A stretch of 64,000 bases of DNA, from NCBI RefSeq assembly GCF_003054225.1, contig NZ_QBKQ01000003.1, forward strand, positions 558,001 to 622,000. Reading direction: 5' to 3'. The DNA is from Christiangramia gaetbulicola (lineage in GTDB: Bacteria; Bacteroidota; Bacteroidia; Flavobacteriales; Flavobacteriaceae). The notes under the pieces were generated by a model that worked only from the letters and a program-made list of their open reading frames with translations, did no database searches and had not been told where the DNA came from. How positions within the stretch are numbered: position 1 is the stretch's first letter; each line of letters opens with the position of its first letter. Below are positions 28,142 through 37,485 of the stretch, one piece after another. Both the position numbers and the translations under genes were made by a program.

Positions 28142-28874
28142 CGTTCTTATTTTTTCTATTTTTTCAGCAAAAGGATTTGCCCAGGAAACTAATATCATGA
28201 TCAGGGCTAAGGCCAAGGATGCTAAATTTATTGGTTCGTCAATTGGCGGAGCGAGGATATTGGTAAAGGATGCAGTTACAGGTGCGATACTGGATGAAGG
28301 AATGACCATTGGTAGTACCGGAGATACAGAAAAGATCATGAAAAATGACTGGAAGCGCTCACAAACGCTTTCAGATGATAAGACCGCGGGCTTCCTGGCA
28401 AAAATAGATATCGATGTACCATTGTTTGTAACGGTGGAAGCTCTCGCTCCATTTAATAAAAAACAGGCAAGCGTCTTAAGCAGTACCCAATTATGGGTGA
28501 TCCCGGGTAAGGATATTACTGGCGATGGAGTAGTGCTGGAAATTCCAGGTTTTGTAGTAGATATTTTATCTCCGCAAACACATGAAAGAATAAAAGCTTC
28601 TGAAAAAATAGAGCTAAAGGCAAACGTCGTCATGATGTGCGGCTGCCCGGTTACCGAGGATGGTATCTGGGATGCCAGTCAATACGAGGTGAAAGCAATA
28701 GTTACAGATGCAGAAGGGAATTCTACTGAACTTGAACTAAAACCAACTGAAAAGCCAAGTACTTTTGGTACTGAAACTTCCCTGGAAAAAGGTTTATATG
28801 AGGTACTTGTTTATGCTTACGATGCTGCCACCGGGAATACCGGTGTAGATAAGACCAATATTATTATTAATTAA
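28110..28874 (+). CDS. Secreted protein of unknown function with an MCGCP motif
   Basis: 254 residues. The signal peptide is MKGFNFYRLFFVLIFSIFSAKGFAQ. The mature part begins TNIMIRAKAKDAKFIGSSIGGARILV, has a beta-rich character, and carries a short Cys pair in VVMMCGCPVTEDG at about 175. It ends with a CARDB- or Big-like strand set (YEVLVYAYDAATGNTGV). I do not recognise the family. The start codon lies in the loop of a terminator hairpin, so expression may be attenuated. Its stop codon interlocks with that of the converging HAD gene. Confidence 0.6.
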   Translation: MKGFNFYRLFFVLIFSIFSAKGFAQETNIMIRAKAKDAKFIGSSIGGARILVKDAVTGAILDEGMTIGSTGDTEKIMKNDWKRSQTLSDDKTAGFLAKIDIDVPLFVTVEALAPFNKKQASVLSSTQLWVIPGKDITGDGVVLEIPGFVVDILSPQTHERIKASEKIELKANVVMMCGCPVTEDGIWDASQYEVKAIVTDAEGNSTELELKPTEKPSTFGTETSLEKGLYEVLVYAYDAATGNTGVDKTNIIIN

Positions 28875-29665
28875 GCTTTTAATAATCCCAGAGACTCGAT
28901 AGTTCTTAAGACCCCGTTATTGTTGTTATCATGGCTGGTCACAAAATTGCTGGCTTCAATGATCTCGGGATGCGCATTTTTCATGGCATAGCTATGTTTA
29001 GCAACCTGCATCATTTCAAGGTCATTAAGGTAATCTCCGAATACTAAAGTTTCCTCAGGGGTGATATTCAATTCTTTCTGAATTCCCTTGATAGCATTTC
29101 CCTTATTCGCATCCAAAGCGGTAATGTCTATAAATACCTTTGCTGCGATGGCTACTTTATACCGGTCTGTATAATTTACGAAATGCGGGAAAGTGTTGTC
29201 TTCCACCCCGTTAAAATTACAAAGAGTAACCTTTAGGTAAGTGTCTTCTACTTTAGTAAGATCATCTACCACTTGCAGGCGTTCGTAGAACTTATTGATC
29301 TCTTTTCTGAAATCTTCATCTTTGGTTTCTATATAAGCCGAATCTTTACCGCAAAGCACAAGACTGGTATTTTCTAATTCTCTACCAATTTTTATAAAAT
29401 CTATAGCAGCACTTTTCTCAATCGGGTTCACATATAACTCCCTGCCTTTGTGCGAAACATAAGTTCCATTCTCTGCAAAGAACATCGTGCGGTCCTTGAT
29501 CTTCTCAAATTTGGTTTCCAGATTGTAGAACTGGCGACCACTGGCAATAGAGAATAAAATTCCCTTACTGGTTAGTTGTTCTTCTATTTCCCAAAAATCT
29601 GGATGTAACTCGTGGTTATCATTCAACAAGGTTCCATCGACATCGGTTACAATTAATTTGATCAT
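28871..29665 (-). CDS. HAD-superfamily Cof-type phosphatase
   Basis: 264 residues. Motif I is VTDVDGTLLND with nucleophile and acid Asp; motif II is SIASGR; motif III/IV includes NKGNAIKGI and the metal-binding VFGDYLNDLEMM. The C2-type cap lies between. Cof-type enzymes dephosphorylate sugar phosphates, FMN or pyridoxal phosphate with broad specificity. Family assignment is firm but the substrate is open. Starts at the ATG at 29663-29665. Confidence 0.92.
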   Translation of the reverse strand: MIKLIVTDVDGTLLNDNHELHPDFWEIEEQLTSKGILFSIASGRQFYNLETKFEKIKDRTMFFAENGTYVSHKGRELYVNPIEKSAAIDFIKIGRELENTSLVLCGKDSAYIETKDEDFRKEINKFYERLQVVDDLTKVEDTYLKVTLCNFNGVEDNTFPHFVNYTDRYKVAIAAKVFIDITALDANKGNAIKGIQKELNITPEETLVFGDYLNDLEMMQVAKHSYAMKNAHPEIIEASNFVTSHDNNNNGVLRTIESLGLLKA

Positions 29666-29876
29666 AGGATTATTTTTGAAAAATTAAAAGTAAGGGATTG
29701 GATCGTCAATTATTTTAAATTGAGATTAAATTTGGCTGTTTTTCTATAGTTAAACTTTATGCTAATAAAGCTTCAGAATGTGTTATATACGGAAAGGCCA
29801 CCTGTTTCAAAAGTTATGGCAAAATAAAAAGGAAGAAAAAACAGGATGAAACATCTCACCCGGTAATTTTAAATTT

Positions 29877-30233
29877 TTAGAAAAGGATCGCGTCTACGAT
29901 TCCGCCAATAATGGCGATAAGCACGGCCAGCCATATGGAAGCCCAGAAACCTTCGGTCTTAAAATCTGAAGTCATTTTATCTGCGATCTCAATAATAATA
30001 GCGTAAGCGATCACTCTGGTCACAAAACCAATTCCGAGGAAATAGAAAATTCCCAGAGTAGCAATATTGAGTATAGCGGTTAGCAGCCAGCTTAAAAGAA
30101 AGCTAAGTATCCCAATGATTAGAGCCACGATTAGGGCCGATCTAAATCCTTTTAAATGTACCTTATTCAGGAAGTTTGCAGCTATAAGAAGTACCAGGGC
30201 GTCTATAAGGATGTGAATGATCCACTGAAGCAT
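29877..30233 (-). CDS. Four-helix membrane protein, phage-holin-4-superfamily type
   Basis: 118 residues, almost entirely hydrophobic with four predicted transmembrane helices. It has the family turn pattern (NKVHLKGFRSALIVALIIGIL; ATLGIFYFLGIGFVTRVIAY). It matches the Phage_holin_4_2 / YvlD-like superfamily, which in chromosomes is usually a plain membrane protein rather than a lysis factor. There are no phage genes nearby. The SanA-like gene lies 53 bp upstream on the same strand. Confidence 0.78.
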   Translation of the reverse strand: MLQWIIHILIDALVLLIAANFLNKVHLKGFRSALIVALIIGILSFLLSWLLTAILNIATLGIFYFLGIGFVTRVIAYAIIIEIADKMTSDFKTEGFWASIWLAVLIAIIGGIVDAILF

Positions 30234-30286
30234 ATTCTTTAATTTAGAAGTTAGTAGTACTCTAAGATAGCTAAAAAGATATTAAC

Positions 30287-30931
30287 TTATTGATTATTAA
30301 TGCTTAAGCGTTGCTCCATGGTTTCAGGTTCTTTCCTTAATAAAACCTCCCATAAAGCTTTAAAATTTGCAAGTTTTTCTCTTTGTTTCAACCGGTATTC
30401 TGTTTGATAGGCTCTTTGATCTGCAGTAAAACCAATATAATTGAAGCCCAGGTTTGAAGCGATGAACAGGGCTCGGGGTAAATGAAATTCCTGGGTCACT
30501 ACGATGGCATTTTCAATACCGAATACGTTTCCTGCACGATACATACTATCGTAAGTGTCCAGTCCCGCATGGTCTGAGATAATGAGATCTTTGCCTATTC
30601 CATTTTCTTCTAGATAGCCAACCATTGCTGCTACTTCATTGTAATCTTCGGTTCGGTGATCTCCTGTAACCAGGAAATTGTCGACTTTGTCGTTGCGGAA
30701 TAATTTTATCGCGGTATCCACCCGGTCTTTTAAAATGGGCGATAATTTACCATCGGCATGAACGCTGGCTCCTAATACAATTACTGTTTTCGCATTCGGC
30801 ACGGCAGATATGTCTCTATAGATAAGATCGTTGGTTTGTCTTTTAAAGATGGCCTCGAGACCAAGAATAGTGAAAATTATCAGTACCAGACCAATGACCG
30901 AGAACAGGATGAATTTTTTAAGCCGCCGCAT
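30287..30931 (-). CDS. SanA/YdcF-like DUF218 membrane protein
   Basis: 214 residues. One N-terminal membrane segment (about 8-27) is followed by the DUF218 domain: TVIVLGASVHADGKLSPILKDRVDTAIKLF, NFLVTGDH and IVVTQEFHLPRALFIASNLGF. SanA of enteric bacteria is linked to envelope barrier function and vancomycin sensitivity at high temperature. It is divergent from the nitroreductase gene, with a 14-bp palindrome between them. Confidence 0.85.
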   Translation of the reverse strand: MRRLKKFILFSVIGLVLIIFTILGLEAIFKRQTNDLIYRDISAVPNAKTVIVLGASVHADGKLSPILKDRVDTAIKLFRNDKVDNFLVTGDHRTEDYNEVAAMVGYLEENGIGKDLIISDHAGLDTYDSMYRAGNVFGIENAIVVTQEFHLPRALFIASNLGFNYIGFTADQRAYQTEYRLKQREKLANFKALWEVLLRKEPETMEQRLSINNQ

Positions 30932-30998
30932 TATAATGGGATAAAAGTCTTATCGAAGATAGCCATAATATTTGGATGTATCAGATTAATCTATGCGC

Positions 30999-31012
30999 TA
31001 ACGCCGGCGTTA
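30999..31012. promoter_or_regulatory. 14-bp perfect palindrome, candidate operator
   Basis: TAACGCCGGCGTTA stands out as GC-rich in an AT-rich gap. It covers the -33 region expected for the -7 element at 31027. Confidence 0.45.
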
Positions 31013-31026
31013 CTTTATACATTGTG

Positions 31027-31034
31027 TACATTTG
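31027..31034 (+). promoter_or_regulatory. Putative -7 element of the nitroreductase promoter
   Basis: TACATTTG matches TAnnTTTG and lies 24 bp upstream of the ATG. No good TTG/TTTG is found at the expected -33 position, where the palindrome sits. Confidence 0.4.
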
Positions 31035-31057
31035 TAAAATATTATTTAAACAAATTT

Positions 31058-31690
31058 ATGAGTAATATAAAAGCTTTGAACTGGCGCTATGCGACCAAGA
31101 AATTCGATGATTCTAGAATACTTTCTGAAGATAAGATAGAGGTGCTGAAACAGGCCTTTAATCTTACCGCGACTTCTTATGGTTTGCAGCCGCTTAAAAT
31201 GCTTGTTATTTCTAATAAAAAGCTTCAGGCTGAGCTAAAGAATTTCTCTTTCGGCCAGGAGCAGGTAAATACTGCCTCCCATGTTCTGGTAATCTGTATC
31301 GAAAATAAGATCGATGAGGAATTCATTACCAACTACTTCAAAAGGGTAAAACACGTAAGGGAAACTCCCGAAAAAATTCTGAAACCATTTCATGAATTTC
31401 TTATCAATGATTTTAAGACCAAGGAAGTTGAAGAAATTGAAGCCTGGGCTATTAATCAGGCCTATTTGGCTTTAGGTACCTTGCTTACGGTTTGCGCAGC
31501 AGAAGAGATAGATGCCTGCCCAATGGAAGGTTTTGAGCCCGAAAAGTATGACGAGTTCCTAAATCTTCACGAGAAGAATTTAAGATCTGTGCTGGTACTT
31601 CCCGTAGGCTATCGCTCACAGGATGATATGTTCTCTAAATTCAAAAAAGTTAGAAGACCTTTGGACGAGGTCATCATCGAGATCGATTAA
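31058..31690 (+). CDS. NAD(P)H-dependent nitroreductase family oxidoreductase (NfsB-like)
   Basis: 210 residues from the ATG at 31058. An upstream in-frame extension would overlap the divergent gene and has no family match. Segments ALNWRYATKKFDDSRILSED, AFNLTATSYGLQPLKMLVI and CPMEGFEPEKYDEFL match the FMN-binding nitroreductase/dihydropteridine reductase family. It likely reduces nitroaromatics or quinones. The stop codon interlocks (TTAA) with that of converging ribB. Confidence 0.9.
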   Translation: MSNIKALNWRYATKKFDDSRILSEDKIEVLKQAFNLTATSYGLQPLKMLVISNKKLQAELKNFSFGQEQVNTASHVLVICIENKIDEEFITNYFKRVKHVRETPEKILKPFHEFLINDFKTKEVEEIEAWAINQAYLALGTLLTVCAAEEIDACPMEGFEPEKYDEFLNLHEKNLRSVLVLPVGYRSQDDMFSKFKKVRRPLDEVIIEID

Positions 31691-32835
31691 TAATCTACAT
31701 ATTCGGTGATCTCAAGACCATAACCTATCATTCCCACACGTTTAGTATGCTGGGAATTTGAAAGTAACTTGATCTTATGTATCTCCAGGTCATGGAGTAT
31801 CTGTGCTCCAATTCCAAAATCTTTATTGTCCATCTTAACTGGTGGAGCTTTTATTTCACCTTTCTTCTGACTTTCCTTTAATTCGGTAAGTCGGTTCAAT
31901 AGGTTAGGGGACTGGTTGGCGGGATTAATAAAAACTATCGCACCACGACCTTCATCATTGATCGCCTTGAACATTCCGTCCAATTTTTTATCAACGTTAT
32001 TGGTAAGCGTTCCAAGAAGATCATTATTCACTCGAGTAGAATTCACTCGTACCATGATCTCTTCATTTGGTTTCCATGATCCTTTGGTAAGGGCAATATG
32101 TACTTGAGAATTGGTAGTTTGTTTATAAGCACGCAGTCTGAATCTTCCAAACCTGGTATCCAGTTCAAAATCTTCTTTTTTCTCAATAAGAGAATCATGC
32201 TGCATTCTGTAAGCCACCAGGTCTTCTATAGAAACGATCTTAAGATCGAATTTCTTAGCTACCTCCATAAGCTGAGGTAGACGAGCCATAGTTCCATCTT
32301 CATTCATGATCTCCACGATCACACCAGCAGGTTCAAAACCTGCAAGCCTGGCGAAATCAATAGCCGCCTCCGTATGTCCTGTACGCCTTAGTACTCCACC
32401 TTCTTTGGCTTTCAACGGAAAAATATGTCCGGGTCTGTTTAGGTCTTGTGGTTTGGTTTCAGGATCGATCAAAGACTGAATGGTCTTAGCCCTGTCTGAT
32501 GCTGAAATTCCGGTAGTAACGCCTTTCCCTCTCAGGTCTACAGAAATGGTAAACGCCGTCTCCATGGGGTCGGTATTATTACCCACCATCATTTCCAGCT
32601 TAAGTTCATTACATCTTGCTTCGGTAAGAGGGGCGCAAATAAGGCCTCGGCCGTGAGTGGCCATGAAATTGATCATTTCTGGGGTAACCTTTTCTGCTGC
32701 CGCAAGAAAGTCTCCTTCATTTTCACGATCAATATCATCTACCACGATAATCACTTTTCCTTCGCGAATATCATCGATAGCTTCCTGAATATTATCCAGT
32801 TTTACAGAATATTGATTGTTCTCCACCTGAGCCAT
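31687..32835 (-). CDS. ribB: 3,4-dihydroxy-2-butanone-4-phosphate synthase with degenerate GTP cyclohydrolase II domain
   Basis: 382 residues. The N-terminal RibB domain (about 10-215) looks complete: [13 protein letters not shown] acidic loop, [32 protein letters not shown] and [16 protein letters not shown]. The C-terminal domain (about 222-382) keeps the GCH II fold ([28 protein letters not shown]). The three zinc cysteines expected here are R268, N279 and V281, and the RQEGRG catalytic loop reads NPANQS. It should make the butanone phosphate but not open GTP. It is 29 bp downstream of lptF. Confidence 0.88.
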   Translation of the reverse strand: MAQVENNQYSVKLDNIQEAIDDIREGKVIIVVDDIDRENEGDFLAAAEKVTPEMINFMATHGRGLICAPLTEARCNELKLEMMVGNNTDPMETAFTISVDLRGKGVTTGISASDRAKTIQSLIDPETKPQDLNRPGHIFPLKAKEGGVLRRTGHTEAAIDFARLAGFEPAGVIVEIMNEDGTMARLPQLMEVAKKFDLKIVSIEDLVAYRMQHDSLIEKKEDFELDTRFGRFRLRAYKQTTNSQVHIALTKGSWKPNEEIMVRVNSTRVNNDLLGTLTNNVDKKLDGMFKAINDEGRGAIVFINPANQSPNLLNRLTELKESQKKGEIKAPPVKMDNKDFGIGAQILHDLEIHKIKLLSNSQHTKRVGMIGYGLEITEYVDY

Positions 32836-32864
32836 AACATCTAGTTTTGTGGCTGCAAAGATAT

Positions 32865-34313
32865 TTATTCTGTTTTACTTTTGTCCTTGAAAAGGCCAGC
32901 TTTTTTGAAGAGTTTCTTGATTGGCGCTATAAAATTATCAAAAACAAATAGACCCTGATCTGTGGTTGCCCTATAGGTTAAATAAACTCCTAATGGTAGC
33001 ATAATCCAGGTAGATAACCAGGTCGCTATAAATGGGGGTATAGTCCCGTTCTCTGCAGAGTTCTTGGCGAAAATTCCTATAAAGTGATAGGTGAGGAATA
33101 ACAGTATCGCCACGACTATAGGAAGTCCCATACCTCCTTTCCTAATGATCGCTCCTAGAGGTGCTCCCACAAAGAAAAGTACAATACAGGCAATTGCAAG
33201 GGCATATTTTTCGTGAAGGGCGATCTCAAATTTGTTGATCTGCTTGATGCTTACCTTGAATTCCTGTTCTTTCATGCCTAGGTGAGCAAGGGAAGAATTC
33301 ACAGAACCAAGGGCCAAATTGGCGATCTGAGCGCCATCATAAGTATCATAATAAGATAACAGCCCTTCTTCCTGGTTAAAAACCGTATCCTTTCTTTTAT
33401 AATTCAAATGTAGATTCTTAAAACCACTCCTGGTATACATGGAGTTCCTGAACTCGGCCATCTTTTTGTTATAGGCGACCGAAAAGGAATCTATACTTTC
33501 ATCGAGCTCAGAGATCTTAAGCATTCCATGAGCAGAATTATAGGTCTCATCCTCCAGATCTACATTGTTGAAATCTGAAAGATCTATATTGATCACGTAC
33601 CTGTCGAAATAGCTTTTGGTGAAAGGCTTACGCTTTCGTTTTTTATAATCACTGGGTTCAACTTCATCGTAGTAATTACCCTCTTTCAGAATAAGGGACA
33701 GTACGTCTGAATCTGTGCTTCCCACCAATTCTCCTTCTTTGGCTTTGATTACAGTGTTATTTCCACCAGTACTTTTTTTCTGGTGAATGATCACATCTGT
33801 AAGATACTGGTCGTTCTCACCGCTTTTTTCATCTACCTTGATGTTGAAAGTTCCAATGTCATTAAAGATACCTTCTGAAATCGCCATGGCCGGTTTGAGC
33901 TGGGCGATATTTTTCCGAAGGTTTATAGATTTAAATTCCGCTGCCGGAATCACATTATTGGCAAAGAAGAAGGCTATAAGACTAATAAAAACTATAAAAA
34001 CCGTTAAGCTACGCATAGCCCGGCCCAGGGAAATCCCTGAGGATTTCATCGCTGCAAACTCGTAATTTTCGGCAAAAGCACCAAAGGTCATTATCGAAGT
34101 AAGCAGGATGGTGAGCGGTAATACCAGTGGCACCAGTTTCGGGGAGAAGTACAACAAGAATTTAAAGATGACTTCTGCATCCAGGTCTTTACCAGCAAGT
34201 TCACCTATGTATAACCAGATCGTCTGGAGAACAAAGATGAACATGAGGATTATAAAGACCGAAAAAAATGTTTTTAAAAAACTGGTTAGTATGTACCGGT
34301 CGAGTATTTTCAA
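32865..34313 (-). CDS. LptF/LptG family lipopolysaccharide export permease
   Basis: 482 residues. N-terminal RYILTSFLKTFFSVFIILMFIF, then further helices by residue 110, a large periplasmic beta-jellyroll part and three C-terminal helices (ALAIACIVLFFVGAPLGAIIRKGGMGLP). This is the YjgP/YjgQ layout. The start is TTG at 34311-34313, one base after the lolA stop TAA; this is the conserved N-terminus and no ATG is available. It extracts LPS with LptB2 and passes it to the Lpt bridge. Confidence 0.93.
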   Translation of the reverse strand: MKILDRYILTSFLKTFFSVFIILMFIFVLQTIWLYIGELAGKDLDAEVIFKFLLYFSPKLVPLVLPLTILLTSIMTFGAFAENYEFAAMKSSGISLGRAMRSLTVFIVFISLIAFFFANNVIPAAEFKSINLRKNIAQLKPAMAISEGIFNDIGTFNIKVDEKSGENDQYLTDVIIHQKKSTGGNNTVIKAKEGELVGSTDSDVLSLILKEGNYYDEVEPSDYKKRKRKPFTKSYFDRYVINIDLSDFNNVDLEDETYNSAHGMLKISELDESIDSFSVAYNKKMAEFRNSMYTRSGFKNLHLNYKRKDTVFNQEEGLLSYYDTYDGAQIANLALGSVNSSLAHLGMKEQEFKVSIKQINKFEIALHEKYALAIACIVLFFVGAPLGAIIRKGGMGLPIVVAILLFLTYHFIGIFAKNSAENGTIPPFIATWLSTWIMLPLGVYLTYRATTDQGLFVFDNFIAPIKKLFKKAGLFKDKSKTE

Positions 34314-34314
34314 T

Positions 34315-34956
34315 TTAGTCTAATCTGTTGATGTAATAATCACTGTATCGCGATTCGTTAAAGGTAAACAGATTTTGCGCCAGTGGCTGATCTGTCTTGA
34401 AGCTTTTTACAGTAATGGTCACTTTAGTACCATTTTCCTGGGTCTGGATCAGGTTATAAATATGCTTGGTCTGGCTGTCTATACCCAAAAGGATATTCTT
34501 GATCTCTGCATTGCTGTCTTTTGGAGTAAGCTTAACATACTGTATCTCACGTCCTTTTACGTTTTGAGTGATGTCCATTTCATAGTTGTAGCCTTCTTCA
34601 TAAAAACTGAACATCTTAGAAGGTGTAATGCTATTACTATCTTCCTCTACATAATTTGAAATGTTGATCTCCTCATCTTCAGGAATAATGGTATAGATCT
34701 TTTTTCCGTCGAACATTTGGGTAGTACCCATAAGATTCAAAACATATTTTTCTCCTTTGATACTAACATCTCCTCTTGTTTCCTGACTAACATTTTCGGC
34801 TTTGTTCTCCAGCGCGTACTTAAATTCGATGACCATATTGTCATAGTTCTTCACCTTGGAAGAAACTTCGTTAAGTAATTTTTCTGCTTTTGGAGAATTC
34901 TGTGCCTGAGCATTAAAAGTGAAAATTGCTGCCAGGATAAATACTAATTTTTTCAT
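34315..34956 (-). CDS. lolA: LolA-like outer-membrane lipoprotein carrier
   Basis: 213 residues. Signal peptide MKKLVFILAAIFTFNAQAQ, then SPKAEKLLNEVSSKVKNYDNMVIEFKYAL and the beta-strand series GEKYVLNLMGTTQMFDGKKIYTIIPE typical of LolA, an open beta-barrel that ferries lipoproteins through the periplasm. No LolB is visible, as usual in Bacteroidota. It lies 9 bp downstream of ftsK and one base upstream of lptF, so ftsK-lolA-lptF-ribB is likely one transcript. Confidence 0.9.
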   Translation of the reverse strand: MKKLVFILAAIFTFNAQAQNSPKAEKLLNEVSSKVKNYDNMVIEFKYALENKAENVSQETRGDVSIKGEKYVLNLMGTTQMFDGKKIYTIIPEDEEINISNYVEEDSNSITPSKMFSFYEEGYNYEMDITQNVKGREIQYVKLTPKDSNAEIKNILLGIDSQTKHIYNLIQTQENGTKVTITVKSFKTDQPLAQNLFTFNESRYSDYYINRLD

Positions 34957-34965
34957 TTTGATTTT

Positions 34966-37338
34966 TTAATTGTCTGGTTCATTTAATAGCTGATCTAATG
35001 CTGCAAGATCTGTAATTAAAACCTGTCTGGCCTTGCTTCCTTCAAAAGGACCAACAATGCCTGCGGCTTCCAGTTGATCTATAATTCTACCTGCACGGTT
35101 GTAGCCAAGTTTCAATTTTCTCTGAAGTAATGAAGCCGATCCTTGCTGGGCGGTTACGATCACTTCTGCAGCTTCGCGGAATAGCTTGTCCCGCTCGCTC
35201 ACATCTATATCAACTCCTGTGCCACTTTCCTCACTTTCATAGGCTGGTAACTGGTGCGCATCTGGATAAGCTTTTTGTGAACCTATGAATTCTGTTATTT
35301 TGTCAACTTCCGGGGTATCTACAAAAGCACACTGCAGTCGTTTTAATTCATTACCCTGGGTGAAAAGCATATCACCGCGCCCAATTAACTGGTCTGCTCC
35401 CTGGTTGTCCAGAATGGTCCTGGAATCTATTTTTGAAGTTACTCTAAAGGCAACCCGGGCCGGGAAGTTAGCTTTAATGATACCGGTAATTACGTTAACC
35501 GAAGGTCTTTGTGTTGCAATGATAAGGTGGATACCAATCGCACGAGCCAGCTGGGCCAAACGGGCAATAGGTGTTTCTACTTCTTTTCCTGCGGTCATGA
35601 TAAGATCTGCAAACTCATCTACTACCAGAACAATATATGGCAGGAACTTATGACCGTCATTCGGATTAAGCTTCCTTGCCTTGAACTTGGTGTTGTATTC
35701 CTTGATGTTACGACACATGGCATTTTTCAGCAGTTCGTAACGATCATCCATTTCAATACAAAGTGAATTCAGGGTATTTATCACTTTGGTGTTATCTGTA
35801 ATAATGGCGTCTCCAGAATCTGGCAATTTAGCCAGGTAATGACGCTCGATCTTATTGAATAAAGTTAGTTCAACCTTTTTAGGATCTACCAGCACAAATT
35901 TTACTTCCGCCGGATGTTTGGAGTAGAGCAGGGAAGTAAGGATCGCATTTAATCCTACAGATTTACCCTGTCCTGTAGCACCTGCCATTAACATATGCGG
36001 CATTTTCGCCAGGTCTACTACAAAAGTCTCATTAGAAATAGTTTTTCCAAGCGCCAGAGGTAATTCCATTTCGGCATTCTGGAATTTCGCTGAAGCGATC
36101 ACAGAACGCATAGAAACAATGCTGGCGTTTTTATTGGGAACCTCGATACCAATGGTTCCTCTTCCTGGGATAGGAGCGATTATCCTTATCCCGAGTGCCG
36201 ATAGCGAAAGTGCGATATCGTCTTCCAGGTTCTTGATCTTGGAGATCCTGATGCCGGCTTCGGGTACAATTTCGTAAAGGGTAACTGTAGGTCCTACGGT
36301 CGCCTTGATCTGGGCGATCTCAATTTTATAATTCTTAAGTGTATCTACGATACGGTTTTTGTTCTCTTCCAGTTCCTGCTGGTCTATGGTGATCGACCCA
36401 CCATAGTCTTTAAGCAGTTCTATGGTTGGGAATTTATAATTCTTTAATTCAAGGGTTGGGTCAAACTCTCCAAAGTCCTTTACCAGCTTGGTGCTAAGAT
36501 TATCTTCCTCTTCCTCTTCAGGAGCAGCTTCAACCTCCATGGCCACTTCGTCTTCTGGCGGGGTGCTTACCTCCATTTTAGGTGAAGGTTCAGGAGCTTT
36601 CTTAGGCTCTGGTTTTTCTTCGGAAAGATCTAAGCTTGGAGTTCTTTCTTCTTCTACTTTGGGCTGGATCACCGTTTCTTTCCAGTCTTTTTCTTCATCG
36701 GTTTCAGAAATGGTGGATTTATGCTCCTGCATGGCATCCTGTAATTCCTTTTTGCCAGATTTAAAATAACCTCCGACCATTTCAGGAGTAACCTTCAGGC
36801 GTATGGTCACATAGGCTATAAATAGGAATAGCATTAAAAGTGCAGTTCCAAAAAAGCCCAGATAATCCTGAATAAAATCATTGGTTTCAAAACCTATTCG
36901 TCCTCCCAGTAAGGCATTCTTTTCAGCAAAAAAGCCAAAAAATACAGATAACCAGATCATTACCAGAACTCCCCAGAACCAGAACTTTCTAAGATTAACA
37001 CTGTTAAATCCAAAGAAAAGATAGATCCCGCTTAATAAGATCAAAAATGCGATAGAGAAGGAGGCAAGTCCAAATCCTTTATAGATAAAAAAGTCGCTTA
37101 TCGTAGCTCCAAATTTACTAAGCCAGTTCCTGGCTTCGATCTCGCGGTTGGCAAATTCGTTCAGAACACTTTGGTCTGCCTGCCAGTTAAAAAGAAAAGA
37201 TATAAATGCGACGATTAAGGCCAGGCCAAAAAGCATTAGGAAACTACCTAAAACCACTTTTTGCTGACGGTCCAGCTTCAGTGAAAAATTACGGGTTTTT
37301 TTGGCGGTTTTCTTGGTCTTAGCTTTCTTTTTAGCCAT
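34966..37338 (-). CDS. ftsK: DNA translocase FtsK/SpoIIIE
   Basis: About 790 residues from the ATG at 37336-37338 (an alternative start adds eight residues). A basic tail (AKKKAKTKKTAKK) is followed by four membrane helices (about 30-190), an acidic/proline linker (about 200-290), the motor with Walker A GATGQGKSVGLN and the Walker B stretch YIVLVVDEFADL, and a C-terminal gamma winged helix (SLLQRKLKLGYNRAGRIIDQLE) that reads KOPS-like sequences. It coordinates chromosome segregation with septation. Confidence 0.97.
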   Translation of the reverse strand: MAKKKAKTKKTAKKTRNFSLKLDRQQKVVLGSFLMLFGLALIVAFISFLFNWQADQSVLNEFANREIEARNWLSKFGATISDFFIYKGFGLASFSIAFLILLSGIYLFFGFNSVNLRKFWFWGVLVMIWLSVFFGFFAEKNALLGGRIGFETNDFIQDYLGFFGTALLMLFLFIAYVTIRLKVTPEMVGGYFKSGKKELQDAMQEHKSTISETDEEKDWKETVIQPKVEEERTPSLDLSEEKPEPKKAPEPSPKMEVSTPPEDEVAMEVEAAPEEEEEDNLSTKLVKDFGEFDPTLELKNYKFPTIELLKDYGGSITIDQQELEENKNRIVDTLKNYKIEIAQIKATVGPTVTLYEIVPEAGIRISKIKNLEDDIALSLSALGIRIIAPIPGRGTIGIEVPNKNASIVSMRSVIASAKFQNAEMELPLALGKTISNETFVVDLAKMPHMLMAGATGQGKSVGLNAILTSLLYSKHPAEVKFVLVDPKKVELTLFNKIERHYLAKLPDSGDAIITDNTKVINTLNSLCIEMDDRYELLKNAMCRNIKEYNTKFKARKLNPNDGHKFLPYIVLVVDEFADLIMTAGKEVETPIARLAQLARAIGIHLIIATQRPSVNVITGIIKANFPARVAFRVTSKIDSRTILDNQGADQLIGRGDMLFTQGNELKRLQCAFVDTPEVDKITEFIGSQKAYPDAHQLPAYESEESGTGVDIDVSERDKLFREAAEVIVTAQQGSASLLQRKLKLGYNRAGRIIDQLEAAGIVGPFEGSKARQVLITDLAALDQLLNEPDN

Positions 37339-37485
37339 ATGTAGGTTGAACGGTTTCGGCAAAAATACAAATTAGCCTTTGCCAAATTAAAGAAAAAAAT
37401 CCTCAATTTTAAAAGTTATGCATTTTATAGGTTTTACCCTATGAACGAAAACTTTTAATTTCGGAATTTATTATAAACCGTGTTG

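Noticed and set aside
29877-30233. Prophage holin
   Set aside because: The holin-superfamily label covers many chromosomal membrane proteins; no phage genes, integrase or endolysin nearby.
30836-31057. N-terminal extension of the nitroreductase
   Set aside because: It overlaps the divergent SanA-like gene, crosses a palindrome and promoter-like site, and the family begins at MSNIKALNWRYA.
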